From contig NZ_VSEY01000011.1 of the NCBI RefSeq assembly GCF_008086045.1, positions 186,001-250,000 of the forward strand: 64,000 bases of DNA, given 5' to 3'. A program made the translations under genes and the position numbers. Below are positions 34,230-42,889 of this stretch, in pieces. The number at the start of each line of letters is the position of its first letter. Positions within the stretch are counted from its first letter, which is position 1. The notes under the pieces were generated by a model. That model was not told the DNA's origin, made no database searches, and saw only the letters and a list, made by a program, of their open reading frames with translations. Source of the stretch: Nonomuraea sp. PA05 (GTDB lineage Bacteria > Actinomycetota > Actinomycetes > Streptosporangiales > Streptosporangiaceae).

Positions 34230-35039
34230 TCAGAGGCCGATGGCCTTTGCCGCGTCCCGGTCCGCCACCACCGCCTTGCCGTCCGACACCTGGAGCGCGC
34301 CGGTCATGATGGCCACCACCTCCGCCATGCTGTGCTCCCGCGGGCTGAGCTCGGCGACCCGCCGCCCGAGCCGCTGCACGTGCACCCGGTCGGCGATCTC
34401 GAACACGTGCGGCATGTTGTGGCTGATCAGCACCACCGGCGTGCCGCGATCGCGAACCTGCCTGATGAGGTCGAGCACCTGACCGGACTCCTTGACGCCG
34501 AGCGCCGCCGTGGGCTCGTCCATGACGACGACGTGCCGCGCCCACGCCACCGCCCTGGCCACCGCCACGCCCTGCCGCTGCCCGCCCGACAGCGACTCGA
34601 CCGGCTGGGTGAGCGAGCCGAGCCCGATCTTCAGCTCGGCCATGTGCCGGGCCGACTCCTCGCGCATGCGTTTCTTGTCGAGCATCCGGAAGACCTTGCC
34701 GAGCAGGCCGGGTTTGCGTAGTTCGCGGCCGAGGAACATGTTGGTGGCGATGTCAAGGGAGGCGGCGACCGCGAGGTCCTGGTAGACGGTCTCGATGCCG
34801 TGCCGCCGGGCGTCGAGGGGGTCGCGGAAGCGTACGGGCTCGCCGTCGAGCTTGATCTCGCCCTGGTCCGGTTGCAGCGCGCCGGTCAGCGCCTTGATCA
34901 GGCTGGTCTTGCCGGCGCCGTTGTCGCCGATGACGGCGAGCACCTCGCCGGGCATGAGGTCGAAGTCGGCGCCGTCGAGGGCGGTCACGTGGCCGTACTT
35001 CTTGACCAGGCCGCGCGCCTGGAGCACGGGGGTGCTCAT
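34230..35039 (-). CDS. frcA: Sugar ABC transporter ATPase, FrcA type
   Basis: A single-ABC-domain sugar importer ATPase of 269 residues, like FrcA and unlike the double-domain RbsA/RhaT type. Motifs are Walker A GDNGAGKTS, Q-loop in IETVYQDLAVAASL, signature LSGGQRQGVAVARAVA and Walker B VVVMDEPTAALG. It overlaps the permease gene by ATGA (35036-35039). The transporter as a whole is of the fructose/ribose/xylose family; the exact sugar cannot be read from sequence. Confidence 0.85.
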   Translation of the reverse strand: MSTPVLQARGLVKKYGHVTALDGADFDLMPGEVLAVIGDNGAGKTSLIKALTGALQPDQGEIKLDGEPVRFRDPLDARRHGIETVYQDLAVAASLDIATNMFLGRELRKPGLLGKVFRMLDKKRMREESARHMAELKIGLGSLTQPVESLSGGQRQGVAVARAVAWARHVVVMDEPTAALGVKESGQVLDLIRQVRDRGTPVVLISHNMPHVFEIADRVHVQRLGRRVAELSPREHSMAEVVAIMTGALQVSDGKAVVADRDAAKAIGL

Positions 35040-36007
35040 CGGGTCCTCCTGCGGGAGAGCTGGTCGACGGCGACCGCGAGGATCACCAGGACGCCGGTGA
35101 TGAGCGTCTGGTAGATCGACGGCACGCCCATGAGCTGCAGCCCGTTGCGGAACACCCCGACGATGAGCGCCCCGACGAGCGTGCCGAGCACCAGGCCCCG
35201 GCCGCCGAACAGGCTGGTGCCGCCGAGCACGACCGCGGTGATGCTGTCGAGGTTGTCGGTCTGGCCGGCCTGCGGGTCGCCGACGCCGGTGCGGGAGACC
35301 AGGAGCAGGGCGGCTACGCCGTAGACGAGGCCGGCCAGCGTGTAGACGCCGATGGTCAGCCGGCCGGTCCTGATGCCCGTCAGGCGGGCCACCTCGGGGT
35401 TGTTGCCGAGGGCGTACACGTGGCGGCCCCACGCGGTCGAGCCGAGCAGGTACGCGAAGAGCAGGAACAGCAGGATCGCCAGCAGCGAGCCGTAGGTGAC
35501 GTTGGTCTGCCCGAGCTGGAACGTCTGCCCGAGGAAGGTGAGCGCCGCGGGCAGCCCGGTCACCGTCTGCTCGTCGGAGTAGATGTGCGTCAGGGCGAAG
35601 ACGACGTTCAGCATGCCCAGCGTCACGATGAACGGCGGCAGCGAGATCCGCGTCACGAGCAGGCCGTTGACCAGCCCGAACGCGGCGCAGACGGCGAGGC
35701 CGGCGGCGACGGCGAGCAGTGGCGGCAGGCCGGACTCGACGGCCAGCTTGGTCATCACGATCCCGCCGAACGCCATGATGGCGCCGCACGCGAGGTCGAT
35801 GCCCGCGGTCAGGATGATCAGGGTCTGCCCGATGGCCAGCGTGCCGACGACCATGACCTGCTGGATGATGAGGGAGAAGTTCGGCCCGGTGAAGAACTGG
35901 CCGGTGTTGAGGCCGAAGAACAGGCAGGCCAGCAGGAGCGCGGCCAGGGGGCCTGCGACGGGGGTGCTGATCAGGCGGCGCGGCAGCGGCGCTTCCATCA
36001 CGGCCAT
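35036..36007 (-). CDS. frcC: Sugar ABC transporter permease, FrcC type
   Basis: A 323-residue permease of the RbsC/FrcC class, about eight to ten membrane helices, with the typical LIILTAGIDLACGAIMAFGG, RISLPPFIVTLGMLNVVFAL and VLGGTSLFGGRGLVLGTLVG segments. The latter is the coupling region near the cytoplasmic face. It lies 2 bases after the binding protein gene and overlaps frcA, so the subunits are co-translated. Confidence 0.87.
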   Translation of the reverse strand: MAVMEAPLPRRLISTPVAGPLAALLLACLFFGLNTGQFFTGPNFSLIIQQVMVVGTLAIGQTLIILTAGIDLACGAIMAFGGIVMTKLAVESGLPPLLAVAAGLAVCAAFGLVNGLLVTRISLPPFIVTLGMLNVVFALTHIYSDEQTVTGLPAALTFLGQTFQLGQTNVTYGSLLAILLFLLFAYLLGSTAWGRHVYALGNNPEVARLTGIRTGRLTIGVYTLAGLVYGVAALLLVSRTGVGDPQAGQTDNLDSITAVVLGGTSLFGGRGLVLGTLVGALIVGVFRNGLQLMGVPSIYQTLITGVLVILAVAVDQLSRRRTR

Positions 36008-36009
36008 GG

Positions 36010-36993
36010 TCAGCCCCAGCAGTTGGCCAGGCCGAAGGCGGTGTCCTTGGCCTCGACCCCGGAGACGGCCTTGTCGGTGATGAGGGTGACGCCGGTGTCG
36101 GTGTAGCCGGTGGCCTTCTGGCCGTTCCTGGCGAACGCGGCGACGGCCTTGACGCCCTCCTCGGCCATCTTGATCGGGTACTGCTGGCTGGTGGCGGCGA
36201 TCTGCCCGCTCTGCACGGCCTTGGTGCCGACGCAGCCGCCGTCCACGGAGACGATCAGCACGTCCTTGTCGCGGCCCTTGGCCTTGAGCGCCGTGTGCGC
36301 GCCGAGCGCGGCGGGCTCGTTGATGGTGTAGACGAGGTTGATGTCGGGGGCCTTCTGCAGGCAGTTCTCCATGGCGGTCTGGCCTTTGGCCTGGTCGCCG
36401 CGGGTGTCCTGGGAGCAGACGATGGACGGGTCGCCTTCCTGGACGCCGAAGCCCTTCAGGAAGCCGTCGTGCCTGAGCGTGCCGACCGTGATGCCGGGGG
36501 CCAAATCCAGCGTGGCGATCTTGGCGGGCTTGCCGGCCATGGCGGCCTTGGCGTACCGGCCGATCAGCTCGCCGGCCTTGAAGTTGTCGGTGGCGAACAG
36601 CGCGTCGGTGGCGTCCTGCGGCTCGGTGGGGGTGTCGAGGGCGATGACGAGCACGCCCGCGTCGCGGGCCTTCTTGATCGCGGGGACGATGGCCTTGGTG
36701 TCGCTCGGGGTGATGAGGATGCCCTTGACGCCGGCGGCGACCATGTTCTCGATGGCCGTGATCTGGGCGGCGTTGTCGCCGTCGAACTTGCCCGCGGCGC
36801 TCATCAGCTCCAGGCCGCCGGCCTGGGCCGCCTTCTGCGCGCCTTGCTTCATCTTGACGAAGAACGGGTTCGTCTCGGTCTTGGTGATCAGGCCGACCTT
36901 GGGGGTGGCGGTGGAGGCGCTCTGCCCGTTGCCGCCGCAGGCGGCGAGCAGGAGTGCTGTGACGAGGAGTCCGGCCGGAAGCTTCGCATTCAT
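36010..36993 (-). CDS. frcB: Sugar-binding lipoprotein, FrcB type
   Basis: A 327-residue lipoprotein that binds the sugar outside the membrane. The signal peptide ends with lipobox LLAAC (MNAKLPAGLLVTALLLAAC). The peripla_BP_4-type body shows VGLITKTETNPFFVKMKQGA, ITAIENMVAAGVKGILITPS and DLAPGITVGTLRHDGFLKGF. The first gene of a leftward operon with frcC, frcA and lacI. The ATG at 36993 is used: an in-frame extension upstream would run through the operator palindromes. Confidence 0.87.
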   Translation of the reverse strand: MNAKLPAGLLVTALLLAACGGNGQSASTATPKVGLITKTETNPFFVKMKQGAQKAAQAGGLELMSAAGKFDGDNAAQITAIENMVAAGVKGILITPSDTKAIVPAIKKARDAGVLVIALDTPTEPQDATDALFATDNFKAGELIGRYAKAAMAGKPAKIATLDLAPGITVGTLRHDGFLKGFGVQEGDPSIVCSQDTRGDQAKGQTAMENCLQKAPDINLVYTINEPAALGAHTALKAKGRDKDVLIVSVDGGCVGTKAVQSGQIAATSQQYPIKMAEEGVKAVAAFARNGQKATGYTDTGVTLITDKAVSGVEAKDTAFGLANCWG

Positions 36994-37017
36994 GGCGGTT
37001 CCTATCAGGGGGGACAT

Positions 37018-37051
37018 GATGTCATCGTTGACATATGTCAACGTTGACATC
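37018..37051. promoter_or_regulatory. Overlapping LacI-type operator palindromes
   Basis: A 34-base near-perfect inverted repeat (GATGTCATCGTTGACAT / ATGTCAACGTTGACATC, one mismatched pair) between divergent frcB and the carbohydrate kinase. It contains a perfect 16-base palindrome GTTGACATATGTCAAC (37027-37042) and a perfect 12-base one, GTCAACGTTGAC (37037-37048). The interlocked layout is as expected for cooperative LacI-family binding and would control both directions. Confidence 0.65.
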
Positions 37052-37126
37052 GGCCGTGCTGTGATGATGAACTCCGATCCGGGAATCGTCAATGCCCCGT
37101 GTCAACGCCCCGGAGAGGCTCGCTCG

Positions 37127-38047
37127 ATGATCGCTGTGCTGGGCGAGTGCGTCGCCGACACCTTCACCGGCCAGCCCGCGGCGGGCTCCGCCGAGCTGGT
37201 GCTGCGGGCGCTGCCCGGTGGCGGCCCGGCCAACACGGCGGTGGCGCTGGCGCGGCTCGGCACGCGGGCCCTCTTCCTCGGCCGGCTCTCGAACGACGTC
37301 TTCGGCGCGCTGTTCCGCGAGCGCCTGTCGTCCTCCGGCGTCGACCTGTCCGCCTGCGTCGAGGCCGCTGAGCCCAGCACGCTCGCGGTCGCCGCCCTCG
37401 ACGAGCAGGGCAGGGCCGGCTACACCTTCTACGCCACGGGAACGGCCGACTGGCAGTGGACGCCCGGCGAGCTGGGCCCGGCCCGCATGAGCGGAGCGTC
37501 CTGCCTGCACACCGGCTCGCTCGCGCTGGTCAAGGAGCCGGGCAGGGAGGCGGTGGAGGAGTTCGCCAGGGCCGCGTCGGCGCACGCCACGGTCTCGATC
37601 GACCCGAACGTGCGTCCCAGCCTGGCCGGGAAGGACGACTACCGGGTGGAGCGGTGGTGCGCGTTCGCCGACGTCCTGAAGCTGAGCGACGACGACCTCG
37701 CCTTCCTGCTGCCCGGGGTGCCGCCCGAGCAGGCGTGCGACCGCTGGCACGCGGCCGGCGCCAGGCTCGTCGTCGTCACCATGGGCGCGGCGGGGGCGCT
37801 GGTGTCGCTGGACGGCGAGCGGGCCACGGTGGCCGCGCCGCCGGTGAAGGTCGCGGACACGGTGGGCGCGGGCGACGCGTTCACGGCCGGGCTGCTGCAC
37901 GACCTGGAGGCGCGGGGCCTGCTCGGGGGGCGGCTGGACGGGCTCGGGCTGGAGACGGTGGTGGCGGCGGCCGAGTACGCGGCCCGGGTGTCGGCGCTGA
38001 CCTGCTCGGTCCCTGGCGCCGACCCGCCCTGGGCGCACCAGCTCTGA
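37127..38047 (+). CDS. PfkB-family carbohydrate kinase
   Basis: A 306-residue ribokinase-fold sugar kinase that transfers phosphate from ATP to the incoming sugar. N-terminal motif: ALPGGGPANTAVALARLG; C-terminal signature: VKVADTVGAGDAFTAGLLHD with the catalytic aspartate in GAGDAF. It is divergent from the frcBCA-lacI operon across the operator palindromes, and so is probably its co-regulated kinase (fructokinase-like). A GGAGAGG ribosome-binding site lies upstream of ATG 37127. The stop codon sits inside a long inverted repeat shared with the convergent rhaS gene. Confidence 0.87.
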   Translation: MIAVLGECVADTFTGQPAAGSAELVLRALPGGGPANTAVALARLGTRALFLGRLSNDVFGALFRERLSSSGVDLSACVEAAEPSTLAVAALDEQGRAGYTFYATGTADWQWTPGELGPARMSGASCLHTGSLALVKEPGREAVEEFARAASAHATVSIDPNVRPSLAGKDDYRVERWCAFADVLKLSDDDLAFLLPGVPPEQACDRWHAAGARLVVVTMGAAGALVSLDGERATVAAPPVKVADTVGAGDAFTAGLLHDLEARGLLGGRLDGLGLETVVAAAEYAARVSALTCSVPGADPPWAHQL

Positions 38048-38059
38048 GCCCAGGGCGGG
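38023..38059. terminator. Inverted repeat spanning the kinase stop codon
   Basis: A perfect 12-base-pair stem: CCCGCCCTGGGC (38023-38034) and GCCCAGGGCGGG (38048-38059), loop of 13 bases, containing the TGA at 38045-38047. Further flanking bases (GCCGA...TCGGC) also pair. It lies between the kinase stop and the convergent rhaS stop (38069), so it can act as a shared terminator. Confidence 0.65.
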
Positions 38060-38068
38060 GGTCGGCGG

Positions 38069-39133
38069 TCAGAAGTCGAAGTCGTCGATGTTGTCCTTGG
38101 TGAACTCGAACGGGTCGCCGAGCAGCACGGTGCCGTCCTTGCCGACGGTGTACTCGCCCAGCTTGCCCGCGGTGAACTTGTCGCCCTCCTTGCCGGTGAT
38201 CATGCCGGAGGCCAGCGCGCCGCCGGTGTAGGCGGCCAGGTAGCCCAGGTCGGACGGGTTCCACAGGGCGAACGACTTGACCGTGTCGTTCTTGACGTAC
38301 TCGCGCATCTGGTTCGGCGTGCCGAGCCCGGTGAGCTGCACCTTGCCCTTGTACTCGGAGGTGGACAGGTAGCGGGCCGCCGCGGCGACGCCGACCGTGG
38401 TGGGCGAGATGATGCCCTTGAGGTTGGGGTGCTTGGCGAGCAGGCCCTGCGTCTCCTGGAAGGACTTCTGGTCGTCGTCGTCGCCGTAGACGGTGTCGAC
38501 CAGCTTGAGCTTGGCGTTCTCCGGCTTGGCCAGCTCGGTCTTCATCATCTCGATCCAGGCGTTCTGGTTGGTCGCGTTCGCCGTCGCCGACAGGATCGCG
38601 ATCTCGCCGCCGTCCGGGCCGACCGCCTCGGAGATCAGCTTGATCTGGGAGGCGGCGATGCCCTCGGCGCTGGCCTGGTTGATGAAGGCGTCGCGGCAGG
38701 ACGGGTTGGTGTCGGAGTCGTAGGTGACGACCTTGGCGCCGGCGGTGCGGGCCTCCTGCAGCGCGCCGCAGATGGCGTCCTTGTCGTTGGCCGAGACCAC
38801 GATCACGTCGGTGCCCTGCTGCGACAGCGTGTTGATGTAGGACACCTGGGCCGACGGGCTGGCCTCCGACGGGCCGGTCTGGCTGTAGACGCCCTTGAAC
38901 TCCTCCACCGCGACCTTGCCGCCCTTGTTGTCGGAGGCGTCGAAGTAGGGGTTGTTGACCTGCTTGGGCAGGAAGGCGATCTTCAGCCCCTCCTTGATGG
39001 TCTGGGCTCCGCCGCTCGCGGCCGGCTGGCCGGTGGGCGCGGCGGGCTCCTGACTGGCGCAACCGGAGACGGCGAGAGTGAAGGCGGTGAGCATCGCCAG
39101 GGCGGCGGCCCGGCCTCCTCGAATTCTTGACAT
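38069..39133 (-). CDS. rhaS: Rhamnose-binding lipoprotein RhaS
   Basis: A 354-residue lipoprotein, the binding subunit of the L-rhamnose importer (RhaSTPQ type). Signal MSRIRGGRAAALAMLTAFTL continues to lipobox AVSGC. Typical RhaS segments are LKIAFLPKQVNNPYFDASDN, VDTVYGDDDDQKSFQETQGL and GLGTPNQMREYVKN. It is the last gene of the operon, 9 bases after rhaQ. The lipobox implies attachment to the outer face of the membrane. Specificity for rhamnose is by family resemblance. Confidence 0.86.
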   Translation of the reverse strand: MSRIRGGRAAALAMLTAFTLAVSGCASQEPAAPTGQPAASGGAQTIKEGLKIAFLPKQVNNPYFDASDNKGGKVAVEEFKGVYSQTGPSEASPSAQVSYINTLSQQGTDVIVVSANDKDAICGALQEARTAGAKVVTYDSDTNPSCRDAFINQASAEGIAASQIKLISEAVGPDGGEIAILSATANATNQNAWIEMMKTELAKPENAKLKLVDTVYGDDDDQKSFQETQGLLAKHPNLKGIISPTTVGVAAAARYLSTSEYKGKVQLTGLGTPNQMREYVKNDTVKSFALWNPSDLGYLAAYTGGALASGMITGKEGDKFTAGKLGEYTVGKDGTVLLGDPFEFTKDNIDDFDF

Positions 39134-39142
39134 GGTGTGTCC

Positions 39143-40141
39143 TCACTCCTGGGGCAGGGGGGTGGCGGGTCGTCGCCTGCGCCATCGTTCGCGCAGCATG
39201 CCGGCGACGTTGGGTCCCACGACGGAGACGATCAGCAGCGATCCGGTGATGATGGTGAGGGTGTTGGCCGGCACGTAGGCCAGTTGCAGCGCGTTGCGCA
39301 GGGTGCCGAGCAGGACGACCGCGGCGATCACGCCGAGCAGCCGGCCGCGCCCGCCGAAGATGGACACCCCGCCCAGCAGGACGGCGGCCACCACGGCCAA
39401 CTCCAGGCCGTTGCCGTTGTCGGCGCGGGCGCTGGCGTAGCGCAGCGTCCAGAAGACGCCGGCCAGCGCCGACATGGCGCCGGTGGCGACGAACAGCCAG
39501 AACTTCGTGCGGGCCACGGAGATCCCGGTGAAGCGGGCGGCCTCGGCGTTGTTGCCCATCGCGTACAGGCCGCGGCCGATCGGGGTGGCGTGCAGCACCA
39601 GGCCGAACACGACGGCGAGCACCGCCACCACGATGATCATCCAGGGGATGGTCAGGCCGGGGATCGCGCCGATCGCGCCCGTCGTCCACTCCGGCGGGTA
39701 GTCGGCCACCGCTCGGTCGCCGAGCACCACGTACGCCAGGCCCCGGTAGAGGGCGAGCGTGCCGATCGTGACGGCCAGCGACGGCAGCCCGAACGCGGTC
39801 ACGAACACCCCGTTGACCGCGCCGAGCAGCGCGCCGAGCAGCAGCGCGACGGCGATCAGCACCGGCAGCGACGAGATCCCCCACAGCCACAGCTGGCCCA
39901 TCACGGTGCAGGTCAGGCCGAGGATGCTGGCCACCGACAGGTCGATCTCGCCGGTGATCACCACCAGGGTCATGGGCAGCGCGATCAGCGCGATCGGGAT
40001 GACCTCCAGCGTGACGAACCGCCAGAAGCGCGGGCTGGCCACCCCCTCGATGCTGATCGCGCCCACCATGACGACCAGGGCCACCGCCACCAGCAGGGCG
40101 GCGTCCCACGAGCCGACGAGCGACCGCATCCGCTCAGCCAT
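39143..40141 (-). CDS. rhaQ: Rhamnose ABC transporter permease RhaQ
   Basis: A 332-residue permease with about ten helices. Family motifs are VVITGEIDLSVASILGLTCT, AFGLPSLAVTIGTLALYRGLA and VAAVLLGGVSIFGGRGRLLG. It pairs with RhaP to form the transport pore. The gap to rhaP (26 bases) holds a near-duplicate of its own start region (see repeat at 40131-40197). Confidence 0.87.
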   Translation of the reverse strand: MAERMRSLVGSWDAALLVAVALVVMVGAISIEGVASPRFWRFVTLEVIPIALIALPMTLVVITGEIDLSVASILGLTCTVMGQLWLWGISSLPVLIAVALLLGALLGAVNGVFVTAFGLPSLAVTIGTLALYRGLAYVVLGDRAVADYPPEWTTGAIGAIPGLTIPWMIIVVAVLAVVFGLVLHATPIGRGLYAMGNNAEAARFTGISVARTKFWLFVATGAMSALAGVFWTLRYASARADNGNGLELAVVAAVLLGGVSIFGGRGRLLGVIAAVVLLGTLRNALQLAYVPANTLTIITGSLLIVSVVGPNVAGMLRERWRRRRPATPLPQE

Positions 40142-40197
40142 GGCCGTTCCCTCCGCTCAAGGATCGCTCAGCCATGACCGTTCCTTCCTCTCAAGGA
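40131..40197. repeat. 34-base duplication at the rhaP/rhaQ junction
   Basis: Two near-identical 33-base copies (40131-40163 and 40165-40197), with four differences. The first covers the rhaQ start codon and ribosome-binding region, the second covers the end of rhaP. Because the period is 34 bases, the second ATG-GCT-GAG is out of frame with rhaQ. Confidence 0.75.
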
Positions 40198-41193
40198 CCG
40201 GGCGAGCCGGACCGCCAGCGCCCGGTCGAGGCCGATCGCGGCCAGGATCAGCGCCCCCACGGCGGCCCGCTGCCAGAACGGGCTCACCCCCAGCACCGGC
40301 AGCGCACTGCTGATCGTGGTCAGCAGCACCGCGCCGAGCGCCGCGCCGTAGACCGAACCGCTGCCGCCGAAGATGGCCACCCCGCCGACCACCACCGCCG
40401 CCACCACGTTCAGCTCGAAGCCGTTGCCCGCGTTGGCGTCCAGCGTGCCGAACCGGGCCGCGTACAACACCCCGGCCAGCCCGGCCAGCGCGCCGCTGGC
40501 GACGAACGCGGCGAACACCCGCCTGCCGACAGGGATGCCGGCCAGCCGCGCGGCGGCCGGGCTGGAGCCGATCGCGTACAGCTCCCGCCCGCTGCGGTAA
40601 CTACGCAGGTAGAAGCCCGCCAGCGCCAGCACCACCACCGCGAACAACGCCAGCACCGGCACACCCAGCACCGTGGCGCTGCCCATCCGCAGAAAACCCG
40701 GCGGCATGTCCGCGGCGTTGATCTGCCTGCCCGTGGCCCACGTGTAGTCGATGCCGCGAAAGACGTACAAGGTGCCGAGCGTCACCACGAGCGCGGGAAC
40801 GCGGGCGGCGGCGATCAGCGCGCCGTTCACCGCACCGCAGGCGGCGCCGAGCAGCACCCCGAGCGCCAGCGCCACCGGGACGGGCAGCCCCGGGTTCGAC
40901 ACGAACAGGCTGCCCGTCGCGAACGCCGACAGGCCCAGCACCGACCCCACCGACAGATCCACGTTCCGGGTGATCACCACGATGCTCTGACCGACCGCCA
41001 GCACCGCCAGGATGGTCGAGCCGAGCAACAGGTCCTTGACCCCCTGGGCGGTCAGGAAACGCGGGTTGACCAGCACCGTCACACCGACGAGCAGCACCAG
41101 CGCGACCGCGATGCCCAGCTCTCTGATCACGAACAGGCGATGCACCAGCCGGGTGCCCTCCCTGGCCCCGTCGAGCACGCCGACCGCCGTCAT
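40168..41193 (-). CDS. rhaP: Rhamnose ABC transporter permease RhaP
   Basis: A 341-residue permease of the same family as RhaQ, recognised by VVITRNVDLSVGSVLGLSAF, ARVPALVVTLGTLYVFRGID and VVVGGVAIFGGSGSVYGAAL. It overlaps the rhaT stop by ATGA (41190-41193), so ATPase and permease are made together. Its C-terminal end lies in a short duplication shared with the rhaQ start. Confidence 0.87.
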   Translation of the reverse strand: MTAVGVLDGAREGTRLVHRLFVIRELGIAVALVLLVGVTVLVNPRFLTAQGVKDLLLGSTILAVLAVGQSIVVITRNVDLSVGSVLGLSAFATGSLFVSNPGLPVPVALALGVLLGAACGAVNGALIAAARVPALVVTLGTLYVFRGIDYTWATGRQINAADMPPGFLRMGSATVLGVPVLALFAVVVLALAGFYLRSYRSGRELYAIGSSPAAARLAGIPVGRRVFAAFVASGALAGLAGVLYAARFGTLDANAGNGFELNVVAAVVVGGVAIFGGSGSVYGAALGAVLLTTISSALPVLGVSPFWQRAAVGALILAAIGLDRALAVRLARSLRGRNGHG

Positions 41194-42698
41194 CCGGCAC
41201 CGCCGCCCTGACCGGTGGCGGCGAGCATCACCGACTCCTCATCCGCCCGCGTACGGGGGATGTCGGCGACCAGCCGGCCCTCGTGCATCACCAGCACCCG
41301 ATCGGCCATGCCGAGCACCTCGGGCAGCTCACTGGAGATCATCAGCACGGCGACGCCCTGCCCGGCCAGCTCCGACAACAGCCGATGCACCTCCGCCTTG
41401 GTGCCCACGTCGATGCCGCGCGTGGGCTCGTCCACGATCAGCACCCGCGGCTGCGTCGAGAGCCACTTGGCCAGCACCACCTTCTGCTGGTTGCCGCCCG
41501 ACAGCGTCGAGACGGGATCGGTCAGCCGGGCCGTCTTGACCCGCAGCCGCTCGCTCCACTCGCGGGCCGCCGCGCGCTCGCCGCCGCCGAACAGCAGCCC
41601 GAGCCTGCTCAGCGGCCAGCGCCGGGTGAGGGTGGCGTTGCGTTCCACCGACAGCTCCATGACCAGGCCCTGCTGGCGGCGGTCCTCGGGGACGAGCGCC
41701 AGCCCGGCGGCGATGGCCGCGGCCGTGTCGCCCTTCGCCAGCCGTTCGCCGTCGACCAGCACCTCGCCCTCGTCGTAGCGATCGACGCCGAACACGGCGC
41801 GCGCCACCTCGCTGCGCCCGGCTCCCACCAGCCCGGCCAGCGCCACGATCTCGCCACCGCGCACCGTGAACCCCACTCCGGCGAACACGCCGTGCCGCGT
41901 CAGTCCCTTGACCTCCAGCCGCGGCTCTCCCGCCGTCGTGTCGGCCTTCGGATACAGGGACGACACTTCGCGGCCGACCATCCTCCTGACCAGCTCGTCC
42001 ACCGTCAGATCGGCGGCCAGGCCGGTGGAGACCCAGCGGCCGTCCCGCATGACCGTGACGCGCTGGCACAGCGCGAAGATCTCGTCGAAGCGGTGGGAGA
42101 TGAACAGCACCGCCGCGCCGGCCTGCTTGAGCGACTCCACGACGGAGAACAGCCGATCGACCTCCACCCCCGACAGCGCGGCGGTCGGCTCGTCCATGAT
42201 CAGGATGCGCGCGTCGAACGCCAGCGCCTTGGCGATCTCCACGAGCTGCTGGTCGGCGATGGACAGCCCGCGGGCGGGGCGGGCGGGGTCGAGGTGGATG
42301 CCGAGCCTGCCGAACAACTCGGCCGTGGCCTCGCGCATGGCCCTGGCGTCGATGCGGCGCAGGGCGCGCAGGGGCTGGCGGCTCATGAAGATGTTCTCGG
42401 CCACGGACAGGTCGGGGAACAAGGTGGGTTCCTGATAGATGACCGCGATGCCGGCGGCCTGGGCGTCCCCGGGGCCGGTGGGTCTCAGCTCCTTTCCGTC
42501 CACCGTCAATGTGCCGGCGTCCGCGGGATGGGCGCCCGCCAGGATCTTCACCAAGGTCGACTTGCCGGCGCCGTTCTCGCCCACCAGGCCGTGGGCCTCG
42601 CCGGGCCAAAGGTCCAGCCGCACGTCCTGGAGTGCTCGTACGGCGCCGAAAGACTTGCTCACGTCACGTAGCGAAAGGACGGGAGGTGGTTCACTCAT
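41190..42698 (-). CDS. rhaT: Rhamnose ABC transporter ATPase RhaT
   Basis: A 502-residue double-domain ATPase. The first ABC domain is complete (Walker A GENGAGKST at about 43-51, signature region LSIADQQLVEIAKALA, Walker B ILIMDEPTAALSG). The second has the usual degenerate Walker A (GLVGAGRSEVA) with signature LSGGNQQKVVLAKWL and Walker B LIVDEPTRGIDVG. This pattern is that of RbsA/XylG/RhaT. It is the first gene of the rhaTPQS operon. The ATG at 42698 is used; the longer frame upstream would run through the operators. Confidence 0.87.
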   Translation of the reverse strand: MSEPPPVLSLRDVSKSFGAVRALQDVRLDLWPGEAHGLVGENGAGKSTLVKILAGAHPADAGTLTVDGKELRPTGPGDAQAAGIAVIYQEPTLFPDLSVAENIFMSRQPLRALRRIDARAMREATAELFGRLGIHLDPARPARGLSIADQQLVEIAKALAFDARILIMDEPTAALSGVEVDRLFSVVESLKQAGAAVLFISHRFDEIFALCQRVTVMRDGRWVSTGLAADLTVDELVRRMVGREVSSLYPKADTTAGEPRLEVKGLTRHGVFAGVGFTVRGGEIVALAGLVGAGRSEVARAVFGVDRYDEGEVLVDGERLAKGDTAAAIAAGLALVPEDRRQQGLVMELSVERNATLTRRWPLSRLGLLFGGGERAAAREWSERLRVKTARLTDPVSTLSGGNQQKVVLAKWLSTQPRVLIVDEPTRGIDVGTKAEVHRLLSELAGQGVAVLMISSELPEVLGMADRVLVMHEGRLVADIPRTRADEESVMLAATGQGGGAG

Positions 42699-42710
42699 GT
42701 GCCCTCCGAC

Positions 42711-42732
42711 AAACGTTTCGGCAAAACGTTTT
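42711..42732. promoter_or_regulatory. Twin AAACGTTT operator-like palindromes
   Basis: Two short palindromes just upstream of rhaT: AAACGTTT (42711-42718) and AAAACGTTTT (42723-42732), 13 bases between centres. Both have the central CG typical of LacI-family operators, and they lie right before the rhaT start, where they could block transcription. The regulator is not identified here; the frc LacI protein is one candidate. Confidence 0.5.
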
Positions 42733-42780
42733 AAGGTGTCCAGAACGTAAAACGGGGGCGTGTAACGTGTCAATGATGGC

Positions 42781-42788
42781 AAGCGCTT
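42781..42788. promoter_or_regulatory. AAGCGCTT palindrome upstream of rhaT
   Basis: AAGCGCTT in the context GGCAAGCGCTTACC, between the jetC stop codon and rhaT. Symmetric around a central CG. Possibly a further LacI-type or carbon-response site; only weak evidence. Confidence 0.3.
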
Positions 42789-42889
42789 ACCGGGCAGGCG
42801 AAATCGGCCCTTGACGCCCTGACCGGGCAACGCATAGGTTGGCGACTTGGGGGAAATTCTTAAATCGATTTATCTCCCAGTCGCCGCGC

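Noticed and set aside
42779..42790. A second KstR2 box near rhaT
   Set aside because: CAAGCGCTTA and its flanks miss three fixed positions of the consensus.
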